Origin: JASHPR01 sp963778075
Lineage (GTDB): Bacteria > Actinomycetota > Actinomycetes > Streptosporangiales > Streptosporangiaceae
DNA length: 64,000 nucleotides
Direction of reading: 5' to 3'
Assembly: GCA_963778075.1 (NCBI GenBank)
Contig: CAVZTJ010000013.1
Coordinates: forward strand, 42,695-106,694
Positions 49,931 to 58,040 of the stretch are shown here, piece by piece. A program made the translations under genes and the position numbers. The notes beneath the pieces are model-generated. The model was not told where the DNA came from, did no database searches, and saw nothing but the letters and a program-made list of their open reading frames with translations. The stretch's first letter is position 1. The number at the start of each line of letters is the position of its first letter.

Positions 49931-51197
49931 ATTCGGCGGCCCGTTCCAGGAGGACGGCACGTTCGGCGGCGTTGCGGGTGAGCGACGCCGCCCGGGTGTA
50001 CTCGGCGCGCGATTCTTCCTGGCGGCCGAGCTTCGCCAGGAAGTCGGCGCGCACCGTGGGCAGCAGGTGGTAGTTCCGCAGCTCCGGCAGCGACGTCAGG
50101 GCGTCGGCCAGCTCCAGCCCGCGGGCCGGGCCGAACGCCATGCCCACGGCGACCGCGCGGTTGAGCTCGACTACCGCTGTGGGCATCACTTGGCCGAGCA
50201 GGTCGTACAGCGCCGCGATCTGCGCCCAGTCGGTCTCGCCGGCGGAGCGGGCGCGGGCGTGGCAGGCGGCGATGGCCGCCTGCAGCACGTACGGTCCGGC
50301 CGGCTGGCCGAGGCTCTGCGCGCGCAGCAGCGCGGCGAAGCCACGGCGGATGAGCAGCTGGTCCCAGATTCCCCGGTTCTGCTCGAGCAGCGGGACCGGC
50401 TGCCCGGCCGGGCCGAGCCGCGCCCGCATCCGCGAGGACTGGATCTCCATCAGGGCCACCAGGCCGTGCGCTTCGGGCTCGTCCGGGCTGAGCTCGGCCA
50501 GCATGCGGCCGAGCCGGAGGGCTTCATAGCAGAGTTCCGGGCGGGTCCAGCTGTCGCCGGCGGTCGCCGTGTATCCCTCGTTGAAGATCAGGTAGACGAC
50601 TTCGAGCACCGACGCGAGCCTGGCCGGGCGCTCGCTCGCGGGCGGAACCTCGAACGGGACCTGCCGGTCGGCCAGGGTCCGCTTGGCGCGAACGATCCGC
50701 TGCGCGATCGTCGGCTCGGCGGTCAGGAACGCACGCGCGATCTCGCCCGTGCTCAGCCCGCCGATGAGCCGGAGCGTGAGCGCGACCCGGGCCTCGGCGG
50801 ACAGCACCGGGTGGCATGCCACGAACATCAGGCGCAGCACGTCGTCGGGCACGAAGTCGTCATCGCCGACGGCATCGAGAGCCGGTGAGCCGCCGAAGAT
50901 GGCCGCCTGCTGCCGGGAGCGCAGCTCGTGTCCGAGCAGGTCGACGTTGCGCTGCAGCCGCTCGTCGCGGCGCACCCGGTCGATGGCATGGTGCTTGGCG
51001 GTGGCCATGAGCCAGGCTCCCGGGTTGGGCGGGATACCCGACTCAGGCCACTGCCGCAACGCCGCTACCAGGGCCTCCTGCGCGAGGTCCTCAGCCAGGC
51101 CAACGTCACGCACGATGCGGGCCAGGCCCGCGATGATCCTGGCGGACTCCAGCCGCCAGACCGCGTCGACCGCCCGGTGCGCCTCGACCACGCTCAC
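49920..51197 (-). CDS. ECF sigma factor with DUF6596 C-terminal domain (ECF42-type)
   Basis: The 425-residue protein has sigma region 2 (WRLESARIIAGLARIVRDVG, LAEDLAQEALVAALRQWPES, GAWLMATAKHHAIDRVRRDE), region 4 (LTLRLIGGLSTGEIARAFLT then AEPTIAQRIVRAKRTL), and a 200-residue TPR-like C-terminus (YLIFNEGYTATAGDSWTRPE; NRAVAVGMAFGPARGLELAD). ECF42-type factors are encoded with a DGPF/YciI-like protein, which is next to it here. The 3' end overlaps the CocE stop by 11 bases. Confidence 0.9.
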   Translation of the reverse strand: MSVVEAHRAVDAVWRLESARIIAGLARIVRDVGLAEDLAQEALVAALRQWPESGIPPNPGAWLMATAKHHAIDRVRRDERLQRNVDLLGHELRSRQQAAIFGGSPALDAVGDDDFVPDDVLRLMFVACHPVLSAEARVALTLRLIGGLSTGEIARAFLTAEPTIAQRIVRAKRTLADRQVPFEVPPASERPARLASVLEVVYLIFNEGYTATAGDSWTRPELCYEALRLGRMLAELSPDEPEAHGLVALMEIQSSRMRARLGPAGQPVPLLEQNRGIWDQLLIRRGFAALLRAQSLGQPAGPYVLQAAIAACHARARSAGETDWAQIAALYDLLGQVMPTAVVELNRAVAVGMAFGPARGLELADALTSLPELRNYHLLPTVRADFLAKLGRQEESRAEYTRAASLTRNAAERAVLLERAAEFRE

Positions 51198-51226
51198 CCG
51201 CCGATCAGATCACCGCGATGCACGGT

Positions 51227-51301
51227 GCCGCAAACACCAGCGCCGCAAACACCAGCGCCGCAAACACCAGCGCCGCAAGTACCTGCCGCGCAAGTACCTG
51301 C
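51227..51301. repeat. Five tandem 15-bp units between the sigma and YciI genes
   Basis: GCCGCAAACACCAGC occurs three times exactly (51227, 51242, 51257), followed by two diverged copies GCCGCAAGTACCTGC and CGCGCAAGTACCTGC. The array sits in the spacer between two co-directional genes of one sigma-factor unit. Length changes would alter spacing between them. There are no spacers, so it is not a CRISPR. Confidence 0.85.
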
Positions 51302-51334
51302 CGCGCAAAACCCCTGACAGGCTGGCCCGTCACT

Positions 51335-51658
51335 TCACTCTGGGCCGTAGACCTGCTGGATCGCACCCTCCCCGGTCCCGACTACCTGCCAGAACTGCCG
51401 GGAAAGCTCGACCGCTTCCTCCTTGGACCGCACGTCGACCAGTGCGAAGCTGATGACCGCCTCCTTGGCCTCGGTGAACGGCCCGTCGGTCAGTGTGACC
51501 TTTCCGTCGACCGCCGAGACACGAGTGCCGGCCTGGTCCAGGCCCCCGGTCGCGAGCAGGACGCCGGCCTTGGTCAGCTCCTCAACTAGCTGCCCCATCT
51601 CCGCCATCATCTTCTCGTCCGGCTCTCGGCTCGCCGTCACCGTCATCAGGAACCGCAT
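51335..51658 (-). CDS. YciI/DGPF-family protein, partner of the ECF42-type sigma factor
   Basis: The 107-residue protein reads MRFLMTVTASREPDEKMMAE, GVLLATGGLDQAGTRVSAVD and the namesake TLTDGPFTEAKEAVISFALV. YciI-like dimers are encoded next to ECF42 sigma factors and are thought to be part of the same regulon; the mechanism is not settled. ATG 51658 follows GGAGGCAGG. A 15-bp tandem repeat separates it from the sigma gene. Confidence 0.9.
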   Translation of the reverse strand: MRFLMTVTASREPDEKMMAEMGQLVEELTKAGVLLATGGLDQAGTRVSAVDGKVTLTDGPFTEAKEAVISFALVDVRSKEEAVELSRQFWQVVGTGEGAIQQVYGPE

Positions 51659-51829
51659 GTTCCTGCCTCCCTCCATCACCTGGGCCGGCCCGCTGCCCGG
51701 GCCTCCCTCTGCTGATGCTTCGAACGGCGGCGCGCCAGATCGACAGACGCGCCCGCCGGATCCCAAAATTCTTCGCCCGCTCCAGGTGATCCTGCCGCTT
51801 CCCGTTCGGGCCGCGGGTAAAAGTGGGGC

Positions 51830-52339
51830 ATGCAGACCTGGGAGGCCATCACCTCACGCCGCAACGTCCGGTCGTTCGCCGAGCGCCCCATCCCAGCAGC
51901 CGACCTGGACCGGATCCTCGAGGCGGGCCGCCGGTCCCCGTCCTCGCAGAACTGGCAGCCGTGGGACTTTGTGCTAGTCACTGACCGCGCGCAGCTCACC
52001 GAGCTGGCGAAGGTCTGGCGGGGCGCCGGCCACGTGGCGCACTCGGCCGCAACGATCGTGGTCGTCGGCCCGTCGGCCGACAACCCGTTCCGGCGGGCCC
52101 AGCTCGACCTGGGCCAGGCCACGATGCAGATGATGCTCGCCGCCGCCGACCTGGGGATCGGCAGCTGCCACGCGGGAATCGTGGACATGGCGCGGGTCCG
52201 GGAGCTGCTCGGCATCCCGGCCGACCGCGACTGGGCGCTGCTGATCTCGCTCGGCTACCCGGCCGACCGTCCGCTGAGCCCGATCAAGAATCCCGACCGG
52301 CGGCCGTTCGACGACGTCGTGCACCGCGGCCACTGGTAG
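51830..52339 (+). CDS. Nitroreductase-family protein
   Basis: The 169-residue protein starts MQTWEAITSRRNVRSFAERP, the FMN-contacting Arg segment, with AGRRSPSSQNWQPWDFVLVT, LAAADLGIGSCHAGIVDMAR and LISLGYPADRPLSPIKNPDR (C-terminal Arg). It is a short, FMN-dependent NAD(P)H oxidoreductase. Divergent from YciI with 171 bases between. Confidence 0.88.
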   Translation: MQTWEAITSRRNVRSFAERPIPAADLDRILEAGRRSPSSQNWQPWDFVLVTDRAQLTELAKVWRGAGHVAHSAATIVVVGPSADNPFRRAQLDLGQATMQMMLAAADLGIGSCHAGIVDMARVRELLGIPADRDWALLISLGYPADRPLSPIKNPDRRPFDDVVHRGHW

Positions 52340-52349
52340 GCCGCGGGAA

Positions 52350-52862
52350 CTAGACCTGGTTCCGCTGCCGGGTGCAGATCGCGTCGAGCCGCTCCAGCGA
52401 CGCGGCCATGTCTTCGGCCCAGACGGCGCCGTTGTCCATCTGCAGCCGTTCGTGCTCCGGCGCGGCCGAGCAGTCGTAGACCTCGGTCACGACGGTCGCA
52501 TCCGGGCCGTCGGGGGTCAGCCGGTAGCTCCACCGGTGCCCCCAGCGGGCTGATTCCGGGCTGTCCGGGGTGGCGTTGGGATGCCCGCGCCCGGCTTCGG
52601 GCTCCCAGCCGATGCGCCGGTCTTGCTCGTACTCGACCACGTGATTGTTCATCTCGTAGTTGCCGAGCTCGGAGAAGTACATCTTCATCACGAAAACGTC
52701 TCCAGCGCCCGAGATCAACGCGGGGGAAACTGGTCCCCGCAGCATTCCTGAGCCGTCGAACTCCTGGTGTCTCGCCGGATTGGCCAGGACCTGGAAGATC
52801 TCGCGCGCCGGGGCACTGATCCGCCGTGATACGGCAACCGGCTGATACTCACCGTCGGCCAC
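52350..52862 (-). CDS. SRPBCC-family (polyketide cyclase/dehydrase-like) protein
   Basis: The 170-residue helix-grip protein reads VAVSRRISAPAREIFQVLAN, PARHQEFDGSGMLRG, KMYFSELGNYEMNNHVVEYE and HRWSYRLTPDGPDATVVTEV. Start GTG 52862 is preceded by AGAAGGA. The ligand is unknown and no ArsR gene is adjacent. It converges on the nitroreductase with a 10-base gap. Confidence 0.85.
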   Translation of the reverse strand: MADGEYQPVAVSRRISAPAREIFQVLANPARHQEFDGSGMLRGPVSPALISGAGDVFVMKMYFSELGNYEMNNHVVEYEQDRRIGWEPEAGRGHPNATPDSPESARWGHRWSYRLTPDGPDATVVTEVYDCSAAPEHERLQMDNGAVWAEDMAASLERLDAICTRQRNQV

Positions 52863-52940
52863 ATGATCACCGTTCCTTCTCTGGTCTGCCGCGCGCATTG
52901 TGGCTGCTCGCGGCGCGCACGGCCCGCAGCTTAGAGGTTC

Positions 52941-53132
52941 TCAGGCTGCTGCTGAGCCCTCCCGCTTCAGCCCGGTCAGTGCCCGCGCGTTCCGTGCGAT
53001 CAGCGCGAACGGCCTGGCGGGCCCTGCCTGCACGACGCCGCGCGCTTCCCGAGCGCGCCGCGACGCGGCGGCCTGATCCCGGATGTCCCTGGTCTGCTCG
53101 GCGCTGATCGTCGCCATCGTGGCGTGATACAT
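52941..53132 (-). CDS. Small hypothetical protein
   Basis: The 63-residue protein (MYHATMATISAEQTRDIRDQ, AAASRRAREARGVVQAGPAR, PFALIARNARALTGL) has a consensus ribosome site AGGAGG 7 bases before ATG 53132. That is the main reason to call it. It is basic, helical and without known motifs. Possibly a small regulatory or stress protein. Confidence 0.5.
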   Translation of the reverse strand: MYHATMATISAEQTRDIRDQAAASRRAREARGVVQAGPARPFALIARNARALTGLKREGSAAA

Positions 53133-53266
53133 GGGGTCCTCCTCGGTCGCCGGGCCATGCGGCCCTGGGTTCGAGCCGCCATCTGGCCGCTCACCCCAAC
53201 GACGAACCAGGACCCGCCCAGATGGACACGGGCGCCAAAGAAATTCGTCGCGCTGCGCAGAAGCCC

Positions 53267-53678
53267 TCAGCGGCCGTCGTCGAGGAAGGCTGCGACGGTG
53301 GAGGTGAACCAGGCGGGGTCGTCGAGCCAGGGATAGTGCCCGGCGCCCGGCTGGACGGCCAGCCTGGCGTCGGGGAAGATGGCCGCGAGCTCGGCCGCGA
53401 GCCGGGGCGGGGTGTTCACATCAACCTCCCCGGCGAGCACCAGCACCGGTGACGTGAACGCGGCGAGCGCCGCGCGGGTCGCCTCGGGCTCGAACGCACC
53501 CGGCCCCGCGAACAGGCCGGCCGCCTCCTCGTTGACCTCTTCTTCGTTCGCGGCGGAATGAGCCTTGGCCGCTGCATCCCAGCGCCCGTAAAAGAGCGGC
53601 GCCATGGCCTCCCAGCCCTCCTCGGTCTCCTCACCAGCCTGGAGGCGCTCGAAGGCCGTTGCGCAACCCAGCCCTTGC
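53267..53678 (-). pseudogene. C-terminal fragment of an alpha/beta-fold hydrolase
   Basis: The minus strand gives ATAFERLQAGEETEEGWEAM, FTSPVLVLAGEVDVNTPPRL, AAELAAIFPDARLAVQPGAG and HYPWLDDPAWFTSTVAAFL. These are the Asp and His strands of an alpha/beta hydrolase including the catalytic His. The cap and nucleophile half are missing. Its 5' end abuts the operator of the SDR gene, so it is truncated. Confidence 0.7.
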
Positions 53679-53684
53679 GGATTC

Positions 53685-53725
53685 CCAAAGCTTTGATATC
53701 TTACTCTTAGATATCGAAGCTTTGG
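53685..53725. promoter_or_regulatory. Long inverted-repeat operator of the SDR gene
   Basis: Arms of 17 bp, CCAAAGCTTTGATATCT (53685-53701) and AGATATCGAAGCTTTGG (53709-53725), match except for one pair, with a 7-base spacer TACTCTT. The right arm ends 8 bases before the SDR ATG and overlaps its leader. The size and symmetry suggest a dimeric repressor such as a MarR, PadR or HxlR; no such gene is next to it in this window. Confidence 0.75.
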
Positions 53726-53733
53726 AGGATGCA

Positions 53734-54528
53734 ATGAACGATCTGCCCATGCAGGGGCGCGTGGCGCTGGTGGCCGGCGCCAGCAAGGGAATCGGAGCCG
53801 CCACCGCGGAGGCGTTCGCGAGCGCTGGCGCCGCTGTGGTCCTCGCCGCGCGGGACATCAACGCGCTGAACGCCGTCGCCAGCCGTATCGAGGCGAACGG
53901 CGGGAAGGCGCTGGCCGTCCGCGCCGACGTCAGTGACGCCGAGTCGCAGCGCAGCCTGATCGAGCAGACGCTGGCCACCTTCGGCCGGCTCGACGCGGCC
54001 TTCAACAACGCCACGGACGGCCCGCGGCCGGCCCCGCTGGCGGACATCGACCCCGCCGAGTTCGACCGGGGCATCGCCACGAATATCCGCGGCACGTTCC
54101 TGGGCATGAAGTACCAGATCCCGGCGATGCTGCGAACCGGCGGCGGCGCCATCGTGAACATGGCCTCACGGGCCGGCCTGATCGGCGTCGCCAACCTGGC
54201 CGCCTACGCGGCCGGCAAGGCCGGCATCATCGGCCTGACCGAGGTGGCCGCGCTCGACTACGCCGACCAGGGCATCCGCGTCAACGTGCTGGCACCCGGC
54301 ACGATCCTGACGCACAACCTGGAGGCGGCCGGCGAGCAGGCCCAGCGCGGCGCGGCCGCGGCCACACCCATGGGCAGGATCGGCACCACGACCGAGGTCG
54401 CGAACACCGTGCTGTGGCTGTGCTCCGACCAGGCCTCGTACATCACCGGGATCGTCGTCCCCATCGACGGTGGCCAGAACGCCGGCGTCAAGCCGCCGCA
54501 GATGATGGGCCGCCGGGCCGAGGGCTGA
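53734..54528 (+). CDS. Short-chain dehydrogenase/reductase
   Basis: The 264-residue classical SDR has TGxxxGIG-type ALVAGASKGIGAATAEAFAS, DVSD in LAVRADVSDAESQRSL, NNATDGPRPAPLADID, and YxxxK in LAAYAAGKAGIIGLTEVAAL, with Ser in VNMASRAG. The C-terminus SYITGIVVPIDGGQNAG is typical. It reduces a carbonyl using NAD(P)H. ATG 53734 follows TTTGGAGGATGCA. Expression is likely controlled through the inverted repeat upstream. Confidence 0.92.
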   Translation: MNDLPMQGRVALVAGASKGIGAATAEAFASAGAAVVLAARDINALNAVASRIEANGGKALAVRADVSDAESQRSLIEQTLATFGRLDAAFNNATDGPRPAPLADIDPAEFDRGIATNIRGTFLGMKYQIPAMLRTGGGAIVNMASRAGLIGVANLAAYAAGKAGIIGLTEVAALDYADQGIRVNVLAPGTILTHNLEAAGEQAQRGAAAATPMGRIGTTTEVANTVLWLCSDQASYITGIVVPIDGGQNAGVKPPQMMGRRAEG

Positions 54529-54605
54529 GTAAGACCTTGGCCTGCTTGGACACGCGTTCGGGCCGGCTCAGAATCTGTGCGTGACGGCGCGGAACTCGCC
54601 TCGCG

Positions 54606-55379
54606 TCAATGGACCGACAGGCCACCGTCAACGAAGATCGACTGGCCGGTGACGTACGCGGATGCGCGGCTGGCCAGGAACACGGCCGGGCCGGCGAAGT
54701 CCTCCGCGACCCCGTTGCGACCGACCATTGTCCGGGCCGCCAGCTCCGCGACCCGGGCAGGGTCGGATGAGATCCGGGCGTTCAGCGGGGTCATGACGAA
54801 GCCGGGGACCAGCGTGTTGCTGGTCACCCCGTGCGGCGACCACGCCTCCGCCTGGGAGCGGGACAGCGACTCGAGGCCGCCCTTGGACACGCCATACGCC
54901 CCGCTCTGCACGAAGGCGCGGTGGGCCTGCTGCGAGGTGACGTGGACCAGCCGCCCGAAGCCCCGCTCGGCCATGCCGGGCCCAAACCGCCGGCCGAGCA
55001 GGTACGGCGCCTCCAGGTTCACCGCCATCGTGGCGTCCCAGGTCTGCTCGTCGATCTCGGCCATCGGCGGCCGCAGGTTCACTCCCGCGCAGTTGACGAG
55101 GATGTCCGGCTCACCGAAAACCTTGGCGGACTCGTCGGCCGCGGCGAGAGCACCCTTTCTCGAGCCCAGGTCGCCGCTCACGTACGCCGCTCGGCAGCCG
55201 TCCGCGGTGAGATCGTCAACGGCCGCGGCCAGCCGGTCCTCTCCGCGCGCCACCACGACGACGCTCCCGCCCGCGCGTGCCAGCGCTCCGGCGATGGCCC
55301 GCCCAATGCCGGAACTGCCGCCGGTCACGACCGCGACGAGGCCGTCCAGCGAGAACATTTCCTCAACGTAAGACGCCAT
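54606..55379 (-). CDS. Short-chain dehydrogenase/reductase
   Basis: The 257-residue classical SDR reads LVAVVTGGSSGIGRAIAGAL, NCAGVNLRPPMAEID, HVTSQQAHRAFVQSGAYGVS with K (Ser-Tyr-Lys), and YVTGQSIFVDGGLSVH. ATG 55379 is preferred to 55382. It is co-directional with the NTF2-like gene 74 bases upstream of it. The sequence differs clearly from the SDR at 53.7-54.5 kb, so they are not a recent duplication. Confidence 0.92.
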   Translation of the reverse strand: MASYVEEMFSLDGLVAVVTGGSSGIGRAIAGALARAGGSVVVVARGEDRLAAAVDDLTADGCRAAYVSGDLGSRKGALAAADESAKVFGEPDILVNCAGVNLRPPMAEIDEQTWDATMAVNLEAPYLLGRRFGPGMAERGFGRLVHVTSQQAHRAFVQSGAYGVSKGGLESLSRSQAEAWSPHGVTSNTLVPGFVMTPLNARISSDPARVAELAARTMVGRNGVAEDFAGPAVFLASRASAYVTGQSIFVDGGLSVH

Positions 55380-55452
55380 CACGAGGCCCTCTCGTTCGCC
55401 CGCAGCGACCTTTGTACCAGAACCGCTGGCCGGCGCCGCTGGGCCAGAACGC

Positions 55453-55908
55453 TCAGCTGCCGCCGTCGGCCGGGTGCGGCGGCGAACCCGCTAGCGGGGT
55501 CGTGTCCAGGTACCGGATCTCGTAGACGCGTTCGGTGAACTTCCAGCCGTCGGCGGTCCGCTGGTAGCGGTCGTGGTAGATCGCGTAGTTCACGTCAGAG
55601 TGGCCGTCGCGGGTGCGAATGACTTCATGCATGTAGGCGCGGCCGACCGCGGTGTCGCCATCCAGCTTGATGATGCCCGGGTGCGTGTTCTGCACCAGGA
55701 ATTCCACGACTTCCGGCACCCGCCGTCCCCAGGCGCGGATCTGCTCCTGTCCTTCGAGCTCAACCGGGATGTTCGGCATCCGCAGCGCGCCGTCGGGCGT
55801 GAACAGCGACGCGGCGCGGTCGTAGTCGCGCATCATCACCGCGTCGGTGAACTCGCCGCGCAAGGCCTCGATCTCGACGCGGTCAGCTATGGCTTGCAGG
55901 TCGCTCAT
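55453..55908 (-). CDS. NTF2/SnoaL-like protein
   Basis: The 151-residue protein reads DRVEIEALRGEFTDAVMMRD, YDRAASLFTPDGALRMPNIP, and the C-terminal strand DVNYAIYHDRYQRTADGWKF with TERVYEIRYL. SnoaL-like proteins are small ligand-binding or isomerase folds. ATG 55908 with GAGGAGGAAAC. Neighbour to an SDR in the same direction, so they may act on the same substrate. Confidence 0.88.
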   Translation of the reverse strand: MSDLQAIADRVEIEALRGEFTDAVMMRDYDRAASLFTPDGALRMPNIPVELEGQEQIRAWGRRVPEVVEFLVQNTHPGIIKLDGDTAVGRAYMHEVIRTRDGHSDVNYAIYHDRYQRTADGWKFTERVYEIRYLDTTPLAGSPPHPADGGS

Positions 55909-55982
55909 TGTTTCCTCCTCGTCGTCTCACCAGGACGACGACGCAGCCCGCCGGAATGTCAGGCCGCGCTGCCGCGCCCCGG

Positions 55983-56711
55983 TCAGCGGACCAGCCACCG
56001 GGCGCTGACGGCCAGCGCGACCACCGCGACAACCCCGAAGATCATGACCCACGCCCCGCCCGGGACCGGCGTGAGGCGCGCCAGCTGGTCGGCGTCGCTG
56101 CGCCGTCCCCCGCTGCGGCGGCGCTCGCCCGCCAGCTCGATCACCGGCCGGATCCCGCCCAGCAGCAGGAACCACGTCATCACGTAGCCGAACCCGGCCT
56201 GCACGACCGCGGACGCGTACAGGCTCACGGCAGCGACGGCCACGAGCGCGACCAGCACGGCCAGCATGCCGTAGGCGTTGCGGATCGCGATCGCCAGGCC
56301 GGCCAGCAGCACGAGGCTGAGCAGCAGCATCCCGGTCAGGTGCCCGATCGCCAGCAACGCGGCGGCGCCCAGGCCCAGCAGCGGCGGCGCCACGTACCCG
56401 GCCACGGCGGTCAGCGCGACACCGAACCCCTCCGCCCTCCCCCTCGACAGGGTTTCGCCGGCGGTGCTGCGGTAGATCCGGACCCCGCCGAGGTGCCGCC
56501 CCGTGGCCAGCGCCACCAGCGCGTGCCCGCCCTCGTGCACGATCGTCACCACGGTCCGCGCCACCGGCCAGACCCGGGAGGAACCCACGACGAGCAGCGC
56601 GAGCACGCCGCTGCCCAGGACGAGCCACCGCGGCGGCAGCGGCTGCGCCATGAACGCGTGGTGCCACGCGACATCGGCCCGCTGCCAGAACCCGCCGAGG
56701 AGCGAAGACAC
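55983..56711 (-). CDS. M50-family (site-2 protease-like) membrane metallopeptidase
   Basis: The 242-residue membrane protein has TVVTIVHEGGHALVALATGR, the HExxH zinc site in a membrane helix, a glycine-rich loop GGVRIYRSTAGETLSRGRAE, and about six further helices. M50B-like members such as this (YwhC-type family) have unknown targets and may cleave anti-sigma factors. No anti-sigma gene is adjacent. Start ATG or GTG at 56711. Confidence 0.85.
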   Translation of the reverse strand: MSSLLGGFWQRADVAWHHAFMAQPLPPRWLVLGSGVLALLVVGSSRVWPVARTVVTIVHEGGHALVALATGRHLGGVRIYRSTAGETLSRGRAEGFGVALTAVAGYVAPPLLGLGAAALLAIGHLTGMLLLSLVLLAGLAIAIRNAYGMLAVLVALVAVAAVSLYASAVVQAGFGYVMTWFLLLGGIRPVIELAGERRRSGGRRSDADQLARLTPVPGGAWVMIFGVVAVVALAVSARWLVR

Positions 56712-56742
56712 CCAGTCAGGCTAAGCGAACGCAGCGCGCGGG

Positions 56743-56850
56743 TTACGCCTCTTTCTGCTGCCGTGAATGCTCGGCGATGGCCGGCAGCGCCCGTGCGAAC
56801 GAGGCCAGGCTCTTGTTTTGCTCCCCGGAGAGGATCCGGCGAGCGGTGGA
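56743..56850 (-). pseudogene. C-terminal fragment of a possible MarR-like regulator
   Basis: Minus strand gives RILSGEQNKSLASFARALPA and IAEHSRQQKEA before TAA 56743. This looks like the last helix of a MarR-type protein, but the match is short. No upstream helix-turn-helix is seen before the neighbouring gene starts. Treat as a likely remnant. Confidence 0.35.
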
Positions 56851-56886
56851 AAATGGGAAGCGATCCTTGCATGCGTCCGGGTGCAA

Positions 56887-57297
56887 TCAGCTCAAATCGG
56901 TATCGGCAGGCGGGGGCGTGCTGGTTTTCGCACGGCGGGAACGGCGCAGGCTCCGGTAGCTGGCATTGACGATCACCACGGCGGCGATGATTGCGGCCTC
57001 GAGTTCGGCGGTGTACCGCAGCACGGCCAGGTTCTCTGGCTGGAGCAGATCGCCGAGGTCCAGGCCAAGCGCCCCGCCGTTGCTGATGCGCAGCACCTCG
57101 TGGGCGGCAGGGCGTCCGCCCGGGGACAGCTTGACGGCGTGCGGCGCGGCCCTGACCATGCTGCCCTGCACGGGGACCGCTTCCCCGCCCGGTCCCTCTC
57201 CCGGGAGGCTGGGCGCGAACCGGTTCCAGGCCAGCCCGAGGAGCACCACGACCGCGACGACCGCCACGACGGCGGCGAACTGCCGGAGGAACTTCAC
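56887..57297 (-). CDS. Two-helix membrane protein, function unknown
   Basis: The 136-residue protein has an N-terminal signal-anchor helix (VKFLRQFAAVVAVVAVVVLL), an extracellular segment of about 75 residues (EAVPVQGSMVRAAPHAVKLS, HEVLRISNGGALGLDLGDLL), a second helix (ELEAAIIAAVVIVNASY) and a basic tail. GTG 57297 overlaps the TGA of the DUF4405 gene, so they are translationally coupled. It may be a partner of that putative heme protein. Confidence 0.7.
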   Translation of the reverse strand: MKFLRQFAAVVAVVAVVVLLGLAWNRFAPSLPGEGPGGEAVPVQGSMVRAAPHAVKLSPGGRPAAHEVLRISNGGALGLDLGDLLQPENLAVLRYTAELEAAIIAAVVIVNASYRSLRRSRRAKTSTPPPADTDLS

Positions 57298-57812
57298 TGT
57301 GACCGCCCTCGCGGGCGCCAGACCAGCATCCGGCGGCCGACCCCGGCGATCCATCGCCACCGCAGTGCCACGTGGACCGGGACGAGGCCGACCGTCACCT
57401 CGGCGGTGAGGACGTGCAGGCGGAACCAGAACGGGGTCTGCAGGGTGGTGATGCCGAGTTCCGGGAGCGCAACCCGCGAGATCGCGATCCCGGATGCCAC
57501 GCACAGCGTCATGGCGAACAGCAGCGCGAGGTTGACCAGCCAGATCACCTTGTCGTGGCCGCGCGGATCCACTAGCCGTCTCGTCGTGCGAATGACCCAG
57601 TCCCAGTGCAGCGTCAGGTGCAGCAGCAAGGCGATCCCGATGCCGATGCCGAGCCACTCGTGGATCACCACTCCGGTGAATCCGTAGCTGTAGGCGACCG
57701 TGTACGCGAGCAGGATGACCGCGTCGAACCAGAAGTCCAGCTTTGTCCGGCCCCCGACACGCACCCGGCGCGGAGTCGTTCCGGCCGAGGGGGTCGTCGA
57801 GGATGCGCTCAT
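57294..57812 (-). CDS. DUF4405-type integral membrane (cytochrome b-like) protein
   Basis: The 172-residue protein has four membrane helices with His in FTGVVIHEWLGIGIGIALLL, HLTLHWDWVIRTTRRL, RLHVLTAEVTVGLVPVHVAL. These are the His pairs expected for bis-heme binding in cytochrome b561/DUF4405 proteins. The family often works with flavin-linked electron-transfer or sulfite/ferric reductase systems. ATG 57812, leader AAGGTTCC. Coupled to the two-helix protein downstream. Confidence 0.8.
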   Translation of the reverse strand: MSASSTTPSAGTTPRRVRVGGRTKLDFWFDAVILLAYTVAYSYGFTGVVIHEWLGIGIGIALLLHLTLHWDWVIRTTRRLVDPRGHDKVIWLVNLALLFAMTLCVASGIAISRVALPELGITTLQTPFWFRLHVLTAEVTVGLVPVHVALRWRWIAGVGRRMLVWRPRGRSQ

Positions 57813-57887
57813 GACAGGAACCTTAAGAGCGGGCTATTTGGCCTACCGCTCGAACTCTATGTGAGTTCCTGGTGAGCCCGTCCCGTC

Positions 57888-58037
57888 TCACCAACCAGCG
57901 CTGCGAGGCCGTCCAGGATCGCGGTAAGGGGTGGGGGCAGCTGTACCGAGCGCGTGACCGAGCACGAAGGTGTACACCGTTGTGACGGCCTGGTCGACTT
58001 GAGCCCCGGTGAGTCCAGCCGTCTCATAGATCGTCAT
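57888..58037 (-). pseudogene. TetR C-terminal-domain fragment
   Basis: A 49-residue frame reads MTIYETAGLTGAQVDQAVTT then VYTFVLGHALGTAAPTP. This is the helix of a TetR_C-type domain (GLxxxQxxxA...FVLGxAL). A ribosome-site-like GGAGAAGG lies upstream, but no helix-turn-helix is present. It is a leftover downstream of the XRE gene. Confidence 0.5.
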
Positions 58038-58040
58038 GCC

